The position numbers and the translations under genes were made by a program. The notes under the pieces are model-generated. The model was not told the DNA's origin. It searched no databases and saw nothing but the letters and a program-made list of their open reading frames with translations. This document shows positions 28,088 through 37,793 of a stretch of DNA of 64,000 bases, piece after piece. Source of the stretch: Leptospira soteropolitanensis (GTDB taxonomy: Bacteria; Spirochaetota; Leptospiria; Leptospirales; Leptospiraceae); the NCBI RefSeq assembly GCF_026151655.1, contig NZ_JAMQPN010000001.1, positions 744,001 to 808,000 of the forward strand, written 5' to 3'. Position 1 is the stretch's first letter; each line of letters opens with the position of its first letter.

Positions 28088-28458
28088 GGCGTAAACCCCC
28101 AATGTTCATTATCTAAATAATAGCTTAGAAGATAAAGAGGCCCAACTATTACAAAACCTATAGATATAGCCCCACCAGCCGATGCAAGTATATCTAAATA
28201 GACATCTCCCCATGAATAAAAGAAATAATTCAAAAATTTAGATATTCCTAAATCAGAAAACGTAATGCCAAATTTAAACTTTTCACTAATGGTAAATAAT
28301 CTTCCAGTTTGATCCAATACCCTTTGAATTCTATCTATCCTATTTTCCGCGTTATCTTCCTTTCGCTTATCTTTATTTCTACCATTTAAATATGCCGAGA
28401 TTATATATAATTCTTTGTTTTGAATGTCTTTGGTAATCAAATAAGCAGCAAATGCCAT
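28084..28458 (-). CDS. Orphan C-terminal module, partial paralogue of 29087-29758
   Basis: 124 residues. The first ~30 residues (MAFAAYLITKD, then YLNGRNKDKRK) align with an internal segment of the 29087-29758 product (MAFAAYMLTKE, then YMEGRKKDL), and at DNA level the match starts one step earlier at KSWK, abutting the stop codon of the upstream gene. After that the sequences diverge. The C-terminus has hydrophobic segments (ILASAGGAISIGFVIVG, PLYLLSYYL). The ATG at 28458 has no good ribosome-binding site. It may be a recombination cassette rather than a stand-alone protein. Confidence 0.6.
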   Translation of the reverse strand: MAFAAYLITKDIQNKELYIISAYLNGRNKDKRKEDNAENRIDRIQRVLDQTGRLFTISEKFKFGITFSDLGISKFLNYFFYSWGDVYLDILASAGGAISIGFVIVGPLYLLSYYLDNEHWGFTP

Positions 28459-28469
28459 TTTCCAAGATT

Positions 28470-29072
28470 TTATCTAATTTGGCTTTCATATAAATACTCA
28501 TTTTCATAATATGAGTAACCAAGATCACTAAAAGTAGACTCAAACATTGGCGTATGCCTTTTGAATTTAAATAAATTCAAAATAGAAATTGAATAAAAAG
28601 TGCCTAAATGATACACCCTTTTCCGGCCATTATTTTCAAAAATAACTGTATAACGGTAATCAGTTGAAAGTGGAATAAGTGTAAGCGAAAGTCCAAATAA
28701 TGTCTCGTTTATAATGTTTTGAAGCGAGTAACGAGGCTCTAATGTTTTATCAAATTCAACTTTAATTTTCAAAATATTTTCCGATTTATTAGGACATCTT
28801 TTATTTAAATCATTAAAAGCTTTTTCTAATCCATTTTTTATACCAACAAAAACAGATGTTTCAAAGTATTTATTAGATTCAGTTACATTAACATAATAAG
28901 TACTTTCAGGATCAAAACTAACAATAATTTTCTTGCATTTCGATTGAAACAATGGTTCTGGCCATAAACTATAAATATCTTGAAAGTTCTCCGAGGAATA
29001 TGCTACAGTAAAATATTCAAAAGTACTACAGTTTGCAAAAATTACAGTTAGAATCATTAATAGTTTTTTCAT
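28470..29072 (-). CDS. Putative lipoprotein following the parent module
   Basis: 200 residues from ATG 29072, chosen because AGGTGAG lies 7-8 bases upstream. The signal ends VIFANC (Cys15). The mature protein contains KCKKIIVSFDPESTYYVNVTE and a hydrophobic patch LFGLSLTLIPLS. No family recognised. It follows the 29087-29758 gene by 14 bp in the same operon and precedes the orphan module directly. Confidence 0.68.
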   Translation of the reverse strand: MKKLLMILTVIFANCSTFEYFTVAYSSENFQDIYSLWPEPLFQSKCKKIIVSFDPESTYYVNVTESNKYFETSVFVGIKNGLEKAFNDLNKRCPNKSENILKIKVEFDKTLEPRYSLQNIINETLFGLSLTLIPLSTDYRYTVIFENNGRKRVYHLGTFYSISILNLFKFKRHTPMFESTFSDLGYSYYENEYLYESQIR

Positions 29073-29086
29073 TTTCAATCTCACCT

Positions 29087-29758
29087 TTATTGAGTTACAA
29101 CATATGCATAGCCTTGGCCATGATTCATTTCTTCAGGATGAGAATACTCATTGTCTCTCGGATTCTCACCACCATAATTTATACTATCGATAGTAGTCGA
29201 AAAACCAGCCAAGGCAAGATAAGGATTCAAAGTCTTAAAACCAACGATCATCATGATAATCCCGACAACAAGTTGAAAAAACCTTGGCAATGTCCATGCT
29301 TTGAGCCAAAGCTCTAGTCCTTGCATAAAAGAATTAACAGCTAAGTCCTTCTTTCTTCCCTCCATGTAACCTGCATACATAAACTTTAAAATAAAATCAT
29401 GGTCTTTTTCTTTCGTGAGCATGTATGCAGCGAAGGCCATTTTCCATGATTTCCCAATATGCACTCTATCATCTGTCTTTCCTTCTATCGAGTTATAAGA
29501 ACCGCCTGCCCTTTTTCCCATAGTAAAACCTATAAATAGATTTCTCACGCGATCAAAATCATAATCTGCTGGCATCAAATAATAAGCTGCCAGAGCATAT
29601 TGGAGTGCTTTTGAAATATGCGGTTTCCCTAAGTGTGACGCATTTTGTCCTATTGTTTTTTCTATATATGTTTGATTTCCCCTCTCATTCCCCCTAAATT
29701 CCGCAAACGCAGCTGAAACCAGCAACCACCGGTCTCTCTCCTTCATACCTGCACTCAA
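29087..29758 (-). CDS. Hypothetical membrane-associated protein (parent module), maybe N-terminally truncated
   Basis: 223 residues. The soluble helical N-terminal part (KERDRWLLVSAAFAEFRG, KALQYALAAYYLMPADYD) is followed by the segment shared with the orphan module (GKSWKMAFAAYMLTKE). A long hydrophobic stretch (LVVGIIMMIVGF, YLALAGF) and a polar tail follow. The apparent start is TTG 29758; the same frame runs upstream to a TGA at about 29835 without a better start, so the 5' part may have been lost. I do not recognise the family. It is the first gene of the small-lipoprotein cluster. Confidence 0.55.
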   Translation of the reverse strand: MSAGMKERDRWLLVSAAFAEFRGNERGNQTYIEKTIGQNASHLGKPHISKALQYALAAYYLMPADYDFDRVRNLFIGFTMGKRAGGSYNSIEGKTDDRVHIGKSWKMAFAAYMLTKEKDHDFILKFMYAGYMEGRKKDLAVNSFMQGLELWLKAWTLPRFFQLVVGIIMMIVGFKTLNPYLALAGFSTTIDSINYGGENPRDNEYSHPEEMNHGQGYAYVVTQ

Positions 29759-30557
29759 TAAATAAACAACTAAGGTTCCTATATAAGGAGTTTGTCGTCT
29801 AAAGTCCAGTTGGAATTCGTTCGTTCCAAAAATCCATCAAGGTAAAACTTGAAAATGAAAAGAACGTAAAAAATAATAGTAGAATATTCTTTAAATTTGA
29901 TAATTTCAAAGTGTAACTTAACTTCAAAGGATTTTTGTGCTGTAACACATGTTTTCTAGTGAACTTAAAAAGTAACTCGCAAGTAAAGAATATTTGCTTT
30001 CGATTGAATGATTCTAAAACGTTTTTGACGGTTTTTTGAAATTTTTTTTTTGAACTCAGTTCAAATATAGATATTAAATAATTTCTTATAAGATCTATTG
30101 CATCATTTATGTTAGGTTATGAATTGAATGAGATGGCATTTTTAGTTCTAAATACTCTTATTCATATCCATCCGAAATTTTCTTTATATTTTTGTGGTGA
30201 TTAAGATAGCTCGGATATTTTGATTGAAACAAATTCTTCATGCTGACAAACTAAGAGTCATCGTTAAAAAAATCTCCCCAAAGGTTTTGAAGAAACCATT
30301 CAATACAAAATGATAGGTTACGTAGTACCTAAAAAAACTTAGATGATATTCCTTGAATAGTCATTGGAGGACTGGTTTTTAAGATAGGGCCTAAGGATTG
30401 GATCAATCTTAATGAAATCAACTTGACCAGGTCTAGAAAGATCCAAAAAAATATGGAATCCAAACCAAAGAAGAAAGAAAGAAAGGCAAGCTCTTAAAAA
30501 AAGGAAGTTTGAAAAAAAGAATGAAAGAGTATGATCACCAATAAGGAGTACTGATAC
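29759..30557. other. AT-rich gap, no supported gene
   Basis: About 800 bases with no convincing coding sequence on either strand. A 17-bp palindrome TTTGAAC-TCA-GTTCAAA lies at 30049-30065 and a purine-rich tract at about 30440-30530. A frame coding a Lys/Arg-rich peptide through that tract (ending at the TGA near 30533) has no start and may be a remnant. This stretch likely marks the edge of the accessory island. Confidence 0.5.
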
Positions 30558-30911
30558 GTGTTCTATATATTTCTCAAATACTTACTGACAGCGGCCCTTG
30601 TGGTCCTTATTTCCGAAGTGGCAAAACGAAATGACAGGCTTGGTAGTTTCATTGCCTCTCTTCCTTTGGTCACGATCCTAACACTCATTTGGTTAAAAAT
30701 AGAAAAAGTATCCACAGAAAAAATATCGAATCATGCATATTATACGTTTTGGTTTGTTTTGCCCACCTTGCCGATGTTTTTAGTATTTCCAAAACTTTAC
30801 CAAATGTTTGGATTTTGGATGGCTCTTCTTCTTAGTATGATTTTAACATTTTTTATGTTTTATTTTTTCCAACTCATCTTAAGTCGATTTGGAATTCATT
30901 TATTCGATTAA
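30558..30911 (+). CDS. DUF3147 family membrane protein
   Basis: 117 residues with four hydrophobic helices. The segment ISEVAKRNDRLGSFIASLPLVTILTLIWL is characteristic of the DUF3147 family, small inner-membrane proteins of unknown function. It starts at GTG 30558 with a strong AAGGAG (30543-30548) 9 bases upstream. Monocistronic as far as can be seen. Confidence 0.75.
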   Translation: MFYIFLKYLLTAALVVLISEVAKRNDRLGSFIASLPLVTILTLIWLKIEKVSTEKISNHAYYTFWFVLPTLPMFLVFPKLYQMFGFWMALLLSMILTFFMFYFFQLILSRFGIHLFD

Positions 30912-31019
30912 TATGGTAGTTTTTGAATTCATTTAATTTTGATAAGACTTCTTTTCTATTGTCGAAAGATAGGTCTATAATTCGAATTTTAAAACTCTTT
31001 ATCGGGTAAGGACCATTTT

Positions 31020-31124
31020 ATGAGAATTAATTTAAAAATGCCAAATGATTGCAAAGTTGATTTTAAAATTGAGTTACAAAAATATAAAGATAGTTTAGCA
31101 CAAAATGATGATTCACACGCATAA
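31020..31124 (+). CDS. Possible small protein (34 aa)
   Basis: ATG 31020 is preceded by AAGGA (31008-31012) at an ideal 7-base spacing, and TATAAT at 30976-30981 could be a -10 box. The product is a hydrophilic helical peptide containing KMPNDCKVDFKIELQKYKD. No homologue is known to me. The good translation signals are the only support. Confidence 0.35.
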   Translation: MRINLKMPNDCKVDFKIELQKYKDSLAQNDDSHA

Positions 31125-31132
31125 CATAAGTT

Positions 31133-31729
31133 TTATTTTTGCGCAACCATTAGAAAAATGGAAGCATCTTGATTCATAAATACATTTTTCTTTTCTAAAA
31201 TGATAGAAGATGATACTGTTTGAAACCCAGTTTTTTTAAATAAACCCATCAAATCCTTTTGATCAAATCCACTATGTACTTTAGGATGGGAAACTTTTTC
31301 ATTTTTATCAAAATCAACAATGAGAACCTTTCCATTGGGATTTAGAATTTCATAAAAAAAATGAAGAATTTTCTTTGTATCAGGAATATGCAATAGAACT
31401 AAAGAAACAAGTAATAGATCCGCTTTTTTGGTATTGGAATTTTGAAGAAAATTCGAGTGGATCACTTCTGCATTGTGTACATTCAATCTTTTGATTTTTT
31501 CTCTGACAATGTCAAGCATTGGTTCCGACGAATCAATGAACACGACACGTTCCACTAAGGAAGTTAAGGTGAGGCCTACAAGTCCAGTTCCGCATCCATA
31601 ATCAAATACCGTTTTGGATTGGCTTTCTTTACATTCTGCTTGGACCGCACTTGCTATATCCTCTGCTAATTCTTTTCTTTCTGTTGTATCATACTGGTTT
31701 GCCAGTTGGTCAAAAACATTTGGTTCCAT
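31133..31729 (-). CDS. SAM-dependent class I methyltransferase
   Basis: 198 residues. Motif I is VFDYGCGTGLVGLTL, motif II is VVFIDSSEPML, and DLLLVSLVLLHIPD with GKVLIVDFDKNE gives motifs III-IV of the Methyltransf_11/12 fold. The product is soluble. The substrate cannot be told. It is a single gene with no obvious operon partner. Confidence 0.82.
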   Translation of the reverse strand: MEPNVFDQLANQYDTTERKELAEDIASAVQAECKESQSKTVFDYGCGTGLVGLTLTSLVERVVFIDSSEPMLDIVREKIKRLNVHNAEVIHSNFLQNSNTKKADLLLVSLVLLHIPDTKKILHFFYEILNPNGKVLIVDFDKNEKVSHPKVHSGFDQKDLMGLFKKTGFQTVSSSIILEKKNVFMNQDASIFLMVAQK

Positions 31730-31785
31730 CTCATATTAGACAGTAAAGAACGATCTGCTTCTAGCTTGGATCGCGAAAGATTGGC

Positions 31786-32748
31786 CTAAAAACTTACCAT
31801 CATACCCAAATAGATCCCTCGCAATCGATCAAAGTTTTCTGATTTTTTTGGAAGATTCATTTCCCAACTTCCAGTTATGGAAGGATTTTGTGATCCTAAA
31901 TTTTCCGTACTTCGGCTGATTTGGATTTCATTGTAGTTTAAATACGAGAACTTAGAAACAATCATATTGTATCCTACAAAGAATTTCAGATTGGGATGGA
32001 AGGAATAGGAAAGAGAACCATCCAATTCATAACCGCGAAAAATTCCTTCAGTGCCAGCTGTGGACAATGAATATTGGATTCTATCTTCCATCAAATTTGG
32101 TTGTTTGAAAAACCGAGTGCCTTGTGTATAAAATAAATCCATTGTTAGGTGAAATGCAAAATCTTGGTTCAGTTGGTAGGTGGATTGGATAGAGGCTTGT
32201 GGGCCGTAAGTAAAAAAGTATTCTTTGAAGGTTCCTTGGCCTAAGTAATTTCCGTAGAGATAACGATTGATATTACGAATCCCACCTCCCAGATTCAGTT
32301 TCCAATCCTTTGTGGGAACAAAGGTTTTATAAAGATTGAGTTCAAACTCAGACCGAGCCATCGGAGAAAGATAAAATCGTGATACGTTTCCTCCTTGGGT
32401 CGACTGCTGGTAAAGTAGAGTATTTGCGTTTACAATTTCAATTTCAAAATAGGAAAGATCTACTTTGAATCCTTTCTCTAAGTTTTCGTAACTGAACACA
32501 AAGGGAATGAGAACCTTCCCATTTTCTTTCAAAGCAGAACTGGAACGAGTGGGGAGAATGGATTCGTTTTTATCAGTGAGGGAACTGTATTCGTAAGGAA
32601 GGTAGTGGTAGGTTTGTCTTTTTAAGAGCAAACTCCATTCTGATTTTTTGTTTTTTCCTTCGGGGGTAGGGGTTTCCAACTCCCGGCCTTCCGCAAAAAT
32701 CATCGAAGAGACAGAAACGAGGAATATACAAATTAGGTTCTGTTTCAT
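31786..32748 (-). CDS. Outer-membrane beta-barrel protein
   Basis: 320 residues. The signal peptide ends MIFAEG. Alternating amphipathic strands run through the whole protein (for example FAFHLTMDLFYTQGTRFF, NLKFFVGYNMIVSKFSYLNY) and the last residue is Phe in GIYLGMMVSF, the usual C-terminal beta-signal. No lipobox. A Leptospira-type outer-membrane protein with unknown cargo. Confidence 0.68.
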   Translation of the reverse strand: MKQNLICIFLVSVSSMIFAEGRELETPTPEGKNKKSEWSLLLKRQTYHYLPYEYSSLTDKNESILPTRSSSALKENGKVLIPFVFSYENLEKGFKVDLSYFEIEIVNANTLLYQQSTQGGNVSRFYLSPMARSEFELNLYKTFVPTKDWKLNLGGGIRNINRYLYGNYLGQGTFKEYFFTYGPQASIQSTYQLNQDFAFHLTMDLFYTQGTRFFKQPNLMEDRIQYSLSTAGTEGIFRGYELDGSLSYSFHPNLKFFVGYNMIVSKFSYLNYNEIQISRSTENLGSQNPSITGSWEMNLPKKSENFDRLRGIYLGMMVSF

Positions 32749-32901
32749 TTTTCCTTGTTATAGACTGATTTAAAAAAAATAGAAACGATTTTTTACCTTT
32801 TGGATTTTAGTTATCTTCTAGGTCTTTCCAACAGTCCCGGCAAAAATTCATTTACGAAACAAGGAATCTCCCGAAATTAGAAGTTATAAATAGAGGTTAC
32901 C

Positions 32902-34515
32902 ATGCCAGAGTTTTTTTACGCCGATCCTTTCCCTTTAAAAGAGGACACCACTGAATACAAATTATTAACAAAGGATTTTGTAAGTACTGTCCCCTTTGGT
33001 GATAAGGAAATTCTAAAAGTGGAACCGGAAGGACTTACCTTTCTTGCAGAAAAGGCAATGGAAGATGTCTCTTTTTATCTAAGAACGGCACACCTAAAAA
33101 AAGTTCGTAAAATCTTAGACGATCCTGAATCAACACCAAACGATCGTTTTGTGGCAATGGCTCTCCTAAAAAATGCTGTGATTGCGGCAGACAAACAACT
33201 TCCTTCCTGCCAAGATACAGGAACAGGGATTGTTATGGCAAAAAAAGGGGAGTATGTGATCACCGGTGGCGATGATGCAGAAGCCATTTCCCGTGGAATA
33301 TATAATACCTATGTAAACCGAAACTTACGATATTCACAAGTGGTTCCCCTCACAATGTATGATGAGGTCAATTCCGGTTCCAATTTACCTGCGCAGATTG
33401 ATATTTACTCCACACCTGGTGACAAATACAGTTTCCTATTTTTGGCAAAAGGCGGTGGGTCTGCGAACAAAACTTATTTATTCCAAGAAACTAAAGCGTT
33501 ACTCAATCCGGCTTCTCTTGAAAAATTCATCACTGAAAAAGTATCCAACTTGGGTACGGCGGCTTGTCCTCCTTACCATATAGCCGTTGTGATTGGGGGA
33601 ACCTCTGCAGAAGCCAATCTAAAAACCGTAAAACTAGCGTCAGCTGGGTATTTGGATCATTTGCCAACCAAGGGAGATAAATTTGGTTCTGCGTTCCGAG
33701 ATGTGGAACTTGAAGAAAAGATGTTGGTTGCGGCTCAAAAATCAGGGATAGGAGCTCAGTTTGGTGGGAAGTATTTGGCTCATGATTTTAAAGTCATTCG
33801 TCTCCCTCGCCACGGTGCTTCTTGTCCTGTGGGACTTGGTGTGAGTTGCAGTGCGGATCGTAACATCAAAGCAAAAATTACAAAAGACGGAATCTATTTA
33901 GAAAAACTAGAATATGACCCATCTAAGTTTTTACCAACCATTGATGAAGTGGATTCCAATACAGAGTCGGTTCATATCAATCTCAATCAACCAATGCCTG
34001 AAATTCTCAAAGTCCTCACTCAATATCCTGTAAAAACACGTGTTATGTTGTCTGGTCGTCTCGTTGTGGCTCGTGACATTGCTCATGCGAAGTTAAAGGA
34101 AAAATTAGATAAGGGGGAACCTCTTCCTGATTATTTCAAAAACCATCCGGTGTATTATGCAGGTCCTGCCAAAACTCCAGAAGGGATGCCATCGGGATCA
34201 TTTGGCCCGACAACGGCAGGTCGTATGGATAGTTACGTTCCTCTTTTTCAAGAGAAAGGTTATTCTATGATTTCTCTTGCTAAAGGAAATCGTTCCAAGG
34301 TGGTCACAGATAGCTGCAAAAAAAATGGTGGGTTTTATCTCGGATCGATCGGTGGTCCAGCAGCCCTACTTGCAAAAGAAAATATCAAAAAAGTGGAAGT
34401 CCTTGATTTTCCTGAGTTAGGTATGGAAGCCGTTTGGTCGATTGATGTGGAAAACTTTCCTGCATTTATCGTGGTAGATGATAAAGGAAATGATTTTTTC
34501 CAGAAGTTGAATTGA
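32902..34515 (+). CDS. fumA: Class I fumarate hydratase (iron-sulfur type)
   Basis: 537 residues, the single-chain class I fumarase that interconverts fumarate and malate using an oxygen-labile 4Fe-4S cluster. The N-terminal alpha part holds [10 protein letters not shown] with a cluster Cys, and [22 protein letters not shown] and [21 protein letters not shown] carry the others. The C-terminal beta part has GPTTAGRMD and [17 protein letters not shown]. Length is normal. It faces a class II fumarase gene only 400 bp away, with a small START-like gene between. Confidence 0.93.
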   Translation: MPEFFYADPFPLKEDTTEYKLLTKDFVSTVPFGDKEILKVEPEGLTFLAEKAMEDVSFYLRTAHLKKVRKILDDPESTPNDRFVAMALLKNAVIAADKQLPSCQDTGTGIVMAKKGEYVITGGDDAEAISRGIYNTYVNRNLRYSQVVPLTMYDEVNSGSNLPAQIDIYSTPGDKYSFLFLAKGGGSANKTYLFQETKALLNPASLEKFITEKVSNLGTAACPPYHIAVVIGGTSAEANLKTVKLASAGYLDHLPTKGDKFGSAFRDVELEEKMLVAAQKSGIGAQFGGKYLAHDFKVIRLPRHGASCPVGLGVSCSADRNIKAKITKDGIYLEKLEYDPSKFLPTIDEVDSNTESVHINLNQPMPEILKVLTQYPVKTRVMLSGRLVVARDIAHAKLKEKLDKGEPLPDYFKNHPVYYAGPAKTPEGMPSGSFGPTTAGRMDSYVPLFQEKGYSMISLAKGNRSKVVTDSCKKNGGFYLGSIGGPAALLAKENIKKVEVLDFPELGMEAVWSIDVENFPAFIVVDDKGNDFFQKLN

Positions 34516-34527
34516 AATTTTTTCCAG

Positions 34528-34926
34528 ATGTGTAAAACGATTCAACAGAAAGTTAAATTCAAGGCTCCACCAATAACGATCTATCAGTTCATCGCAGATT
34601 CTAAGAAAGTGACTGCACTGACTGGCGAAACTGCATTAATCAGCAAAGAGATTGGTGGTTCTTTTTATACCATGTCGGGAAAGGTTTCTGGAATCATCGT
34701 AGACCTTAAACCTTCAGTGCGAATTGTACAAGCTTGGAGAAGAAACGATTTCCCCGAAGGTATTTTTTCGATGGCTTCCTTCACTTTCAAACAAACTTCT
34801 GAAGGTGGAACTGAAGTTGTGTTAACTCATCGTGGTGTACCAAAAGAACTTATCCCTGGTATTGAAGAAAGTTGGCGCCAAAACTATTGGGAAAAGATTC
34901 GAAATGCCATTAAAACTTTAGGTTAG
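34528..34926 (+). CDS. SRPBCC/AHSA1-type protein
   Basis: 132 residues. KFKAPPITIYQFIADSKKVTALTG, VQAWRRNDFPEGIFSMASFTF and the C-terminal WRQNYWEKIRNAIKTL match the Aha1-C/START helix-grip fold common in small bacterial SRPBCC proteins. It could bind a hydrophobic ligand; no enzymatic residue is identifiable. It lies 12 bp after fumA and is probably co-transcribed with it. Confidence 0.78.
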   Translation: MCKTIQQKVKFKAPPITIYQFIADSKKVTALTGETALISKEIGGSFYTMSGKVSGIIVDLKPSVRIVQAWRRNDFPEGIFSMASFTFKQTSEGGTEVVLTHRGVPKELIPGIEESWRQNYWEKIRNAIKTLG

Positions 34927-34930
34927 ATTT

Positions 34931-36322
34931 TTATTCTTTAGGTGAAATCATTTCCTCTGGTTTCACCCAAAGATCAAATTCTTCTGCTGTTAGGATGCCT
35001 AATTTGATACCTGCCTCTTTTAAGGTTAAATTTTCTTTGTAAGCGGTTTTCGCTATTTTTGCTGCTTTGTCATAACCTATGTATGGATTGAGTGCCGTCA
35101 CAAGCATTAGAGATCGGTTTAAGTTTTGATTGATTGTCTCTTTATTAGCTACAATCCCTCGTACACAATGTTCTTCAAAAGAAACGGATACATCAGCTAA
35201 CAGCCGTATGGAATTAAGAACATTGAAAATAATGAGTGGTTTGAATACATTCAATTCAAAATTTCCCGAAGCACCTCCGAAATTTACTGCCACATCATTT
35301 CCGATGACCTGAGCTGCCACCATCGTCATAGCTTCGGACTGTGTTGGATTGACTTTGCCTGGCATAATGGAAGAGCCAGGTTCGTTTTCCGGGAGGGAGA
35401 TTTCACCTATGCCAGAGCGCGGACCAGATGCTAACCAGCGGATATCATTTGCGATCTTCATCAGAGAACAGGCAATCGTTTTCAAAACTCCGCTTACTTC
35501 TACAAGCGAATCATGGGCGGCAAGGGCTTCGAATTTATTTTCCGCAGTAACAAAGGGGAGACCTGTTTCTTTAGCAATCGCAGCGGCGACTTTCACTGCA
35601 AAATTGGGATGGGTATTGAGTCCAGTTCCTACCGCAGTTCCTCCAAAGGCCAGACGGTAAACCGATGGTAACACCCGTTGGATTCTTTCAATGGAATAGG
35701 ATAACTGCTGTACATAACCTGAAAATTCCTGACCAAGAGTGAGTGGAGTAGCATCTTGCAAATGAGTCCGACCAATTTTAATGATATCCGTAAACTCTTT
35801 TGTTTTATGATCCAAGGTATCATGAAGCGTTTGTAAGGCGGGAATCAGTTTATGTGTGAGTTGTTCAGCGCAAGCAATGTGCATAGCTGTCGGAAAGGTA
35901 TCGTTGGAACTTTGGGCTTTGTTGACATCATCATTGGGATGGATGGGATTTTTGGAACCTATCACTCCTCCTGCCATTTCGATGGCACGATTGGAGATAA
36001 CTTCATTTACATTCATATTGGTTTGTGTCCCCGATCCCGTTTGCCAAATCACAAGAGGGAAGTGTGCATCCAAAGTTCCATTGATGACTTCTTCAGCCGC
36101 CTTCACAATAAGATCTGCTTTTTCTGCGGATAAGATTCCCAAATCTTTATTTGTCAGCGCTGCGGATTTTTTTAAAATCCCAAGAGCTCGTATCATTTCT
36201 CTGGGGAACCTGTCATTGCCGATGTGAAAGTGATGGAGGGAACGTTCGGTTTGTGCACCCCAGTAACGAGTGTTTTCTACTTTAATTTCACCCATAGAGT
36301 CGGTTTCGATTCTTGTTTTCAT
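34931..36322 (-). CDS. fumC: Class II fumarate hydratase
   Basis: 463 residues. The lyase-1 signature [13 protein letters not shown], the active-site region [15 protein letters not shown] and [18 protein letters not shown] are all present. [24 protein letters not shown] matches fumarase rather than aspartate ammonia-lyase. It catalyses the same TCA-cycle step as the convergent fumA but is iron-independent and oxygen-stable. The 3' end lies 4 bp from the SRPBCC gene. Confidence 0.93.
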   Translation of the reverse strand: MKTRIETDSMGEIKVENTRYWGAQTERSLHHFHIGNDRFPREMIRALGILKKSAALTNKDLGILSAEKADLIVKAAEEVINGTLDAHFPLVIWQTGSGTQTNMNVNEVISNRAIEMAGGVIGSKNPIHPNDDVNKAQSSNDTFPTAMHIACAEQLTHKLIPALQTLHDTLDHKTKEFTDIIKIGRTHLQDATPLTLGQEFSGYVQQLSYSIERIQRVLPSVYRLAFGGTAVGTGLNTHPNFAVKVAAAIAKETGLPFVTAENKFEALAAHDSLVEVSGVLKTIACSLMKIANDIRWLASGPRSGIGEISLPENEPGSSIMPGKVNPTQSEAMTMVAAQVIGNDVAVNFGGASGNFELNVFKPLIIFNVLNSIRLLADVSVSFEEHCVRGIVANKETINQNLNRSLMLVTALNPYIGYDKAAKIAKTAYKENLTLKEAGIKLGILTAEEFDLWVKPEEMISPKE

Positions 36323-36420
36323 AGTCCCTCACAAATCCACTTTGAATAGTTGTGTTCTTTATGTAGACGGAGTTTGGTTTGGGAATCGAAAAAGAAAAAG
36401 GTGGGAATGAAAAATCAAAT

Positions 36421-36446
36421 CCTCCCGTGTTAGAGATTACGGGAGG
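36421..36446 (-). terminator. Probable intrinsic terminator
   Basis: CCTCCCGT (36421-36428) pairs with ACGGGAGG (36439-36446) with a 10-base loop. Read on the minus strand it follows the 36463-36834 gene and is followed by a T-rich stretch (ATTTGATTTTTC). Confidence 0.6.
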
Positions 36447-36462
36447 GTTCTATCATCAAAAA

Positions 36463-36834
36463 TTAAAATGGTTGGTAGAATGCAAGGTAAGCAGCAAACA
36501 GACCTAAAACTGGAAATACAAACCAAAGGATTTTGGCAAATTTCTCTTTTTTAGAAGCCATTGCTAAAAGACCACCAAACGCAAGCCAGATGACAATCTT
36601 TAAAATCACCCAAACTGGAAGTGCCGAATGAGAAATTCCGCGAAACTTCATAAGTCCAAATCCAGCAACGAGAAGGAGTAATAGACCTACACCGTGAAAG
36701 ATGGCGGCCGCAGCTTTAAATTTGTTTTCCGATTTTTTTCCCCCATTGATAGTGTAGAGAGTGATTCCGCCTAGGGAAAAAAATAAAAGATACATTCCGA
36801 AAATATGAATGAGTTTATATGCTTCGTATGACAC
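36463..36834 (-). CDS. Small four-helix membrane protein
   Basis: 123 residues with four hydrophobic helices (LIHIFGMYLLFFSLGGITLY, ATAIF-like helix 2 ending LLVAGFGLM, VWVILKIVIWLAFGGLLAM, ILWFVFPVLGLFAAYLAF). A His in helix 1 and HGVG in helix 2 could be membrane ligands. It resembles conserved Leptospira inner-membrane proteins; function unknown. Confidence 0.65.
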   Translation of the reverse strand: MSYEAYKLIHIFGMYLLFFSLGGITLYTINGGKKSENKFKAAAAIFHGVGLLLLLVAGFGLMKFRGISHSALPVWVILKIVIWLAFGGLLAMASKKEKFAKILWFVFPVLGLFAAYLAFYQPF

Positions 36835-36931
36835 AAAAGTCTCCTTGTTTCTGCTCTATTCTTTCAGACAGAACCATTCCTTGCGAGATTTTTCTCTTTC
36901 CAAGTGAGGAAAAAGGACCAGGTTTTGGAGA

Positions 36932-37384
36932 ATGGAGCCGAAAAATCTGTCAAACTCTGAAACAAATCTCACTTCAAGCGAGACTAACAAAACCCTACTT
37001 GTATTACGAGGAATTCCCGGTTCAGGAAAAACGAGTTTAGCAAAAGCCATTTCCCTAACCAATGGGGCACCTATCTTTTCTATTGATTCCTATTTTGAAA
37101 ATGAATTGGGTGAATATCATTTTGATTATCAAAAAAACCATTTAGCTTATAAAGACTGTGAAGCCAAAACCAAAAAGGCCCTCGAAGATAAAATTCCTTT
37201 TGTTATCGTGGATAATACCTTTACCTTAGATTGGGAATTGGAGCCTTACATTCGTTTAGCGAATGAATTTGGATATAAACTTCATGTTGTGACTGTGGAG
37301 AACAGACACGGTGGAAAGAATGTACATCAAATACCTGGGGAACAGATAGAGAAAATGAAATCGAAATATCAGGTGGTTTTGTAG
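36932..37384 (+). CDS. P-loop kinase-like ATPase (AAA_33/zeta-like)
   Basis: 150 residues. The Walker A motif GIPGSGKTS lies near residue 30, followed by FSIDSYFENELGEYHFDY and a VIVDNTF strand corresponding to the Walker B/hydrophobic strand of AAA_33 kinases (polynucleotide-kinase or NEDD4BP2-like). ATP-dependent phosphorylation is the expected chemistry, with unknown substrate. It is not next to an epsilon-type antitoxin, so a zeta-toxin role is not supported. Confidence 0.72.
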   Translation: MEPKNLSNSETNLTSSETNKTLLVLRGIPGSGKTSLAKAISLTNGAPIFSIDSYFENELGEYHFDYQKNHLAYKDCEAKTKKALEDKIPFVIVDNTFTLDWELEPYIRLANEFGYKLHVVTVENRHGGKNVHQIPGEQIEKMKSKYQVVL

Positions 37385-37421
37385 GGAAAGATCAACCTAA
37401 TTAAAAACATATTGTTACGGT

Positions 37422-37793
37422 TTATTTTTCGAAAAACTTCACGCCTTGTAATCCTCGGAAATCATTGTCTTGAGTCCAAAGGATTGCTTTATTTAGCTGT
37501 GCCGTTGCATAAATAATACTATCTGCCATCGGGATTGATTTTTCCACGCTGATCTTTGCGGCATAGATGGAAATTCTCGAATCTAAATTGACCACTGTGC
37601 CAAGTTGCATATGGGCTACAATTTTAAGAGCAAGGTCTTCACCCTTTTCTTTATAAACTTTATTGAAAATTTCAAATAAAGACAAACTTGGAACAATTAA
37701 GGTTTCCGTTTTTTCAATGGCTTCAGAAAATAAATTCGCTCGATTCGTGCCACCGAAATACTCTAACCATCCGGAAGAATCAACTACATTCAA
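37422..37793 (-). CDS. vapC: PIN-domain toxin (VapC family)
   Basis: 123 residues. The PIN-domain acidic residues are visible: Asp5 in VVDSSGWLEY, Glu41 in LFEIFNKV, Asp91 in MADSIIYATA and Asp109/Asp111 near QDNDF. These bind Mg/Mn for RNA cleavage in VapC toxins. Its start overlaps the upstream AbrB-type antitoxin gene by 4 bp (ATGA), the classic toxin-antitoxin arrangement. All active-site residues are intact, so it is probably functional. Confidence 0.87.
   Translation of the reverse strand: MNVVDSSGWLEYFGGTNRANLFSEAIEKTETLIVPSLSLFEIFNKVYKEKGEDLALKIVAHMQLGTVVNLDSRISIYAAKISVEKSIPMADSIIYATAQLNKAILWTQDNDFRGLQGVKFFEK

Noticed and set aside
29761..29955. Open frame upstream of the parent module on the minus strand (stretch with LDGFLERTNSNW)
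   Set aside because: No start codon with a ribosome-binding site and no recognisable protein; left as a gap.
36932..37384. Zeta-type toxin
   Set aside because: The P-loop kinase has no neighbouring epsilon-like antitoxin, so a toxin call is not supported.
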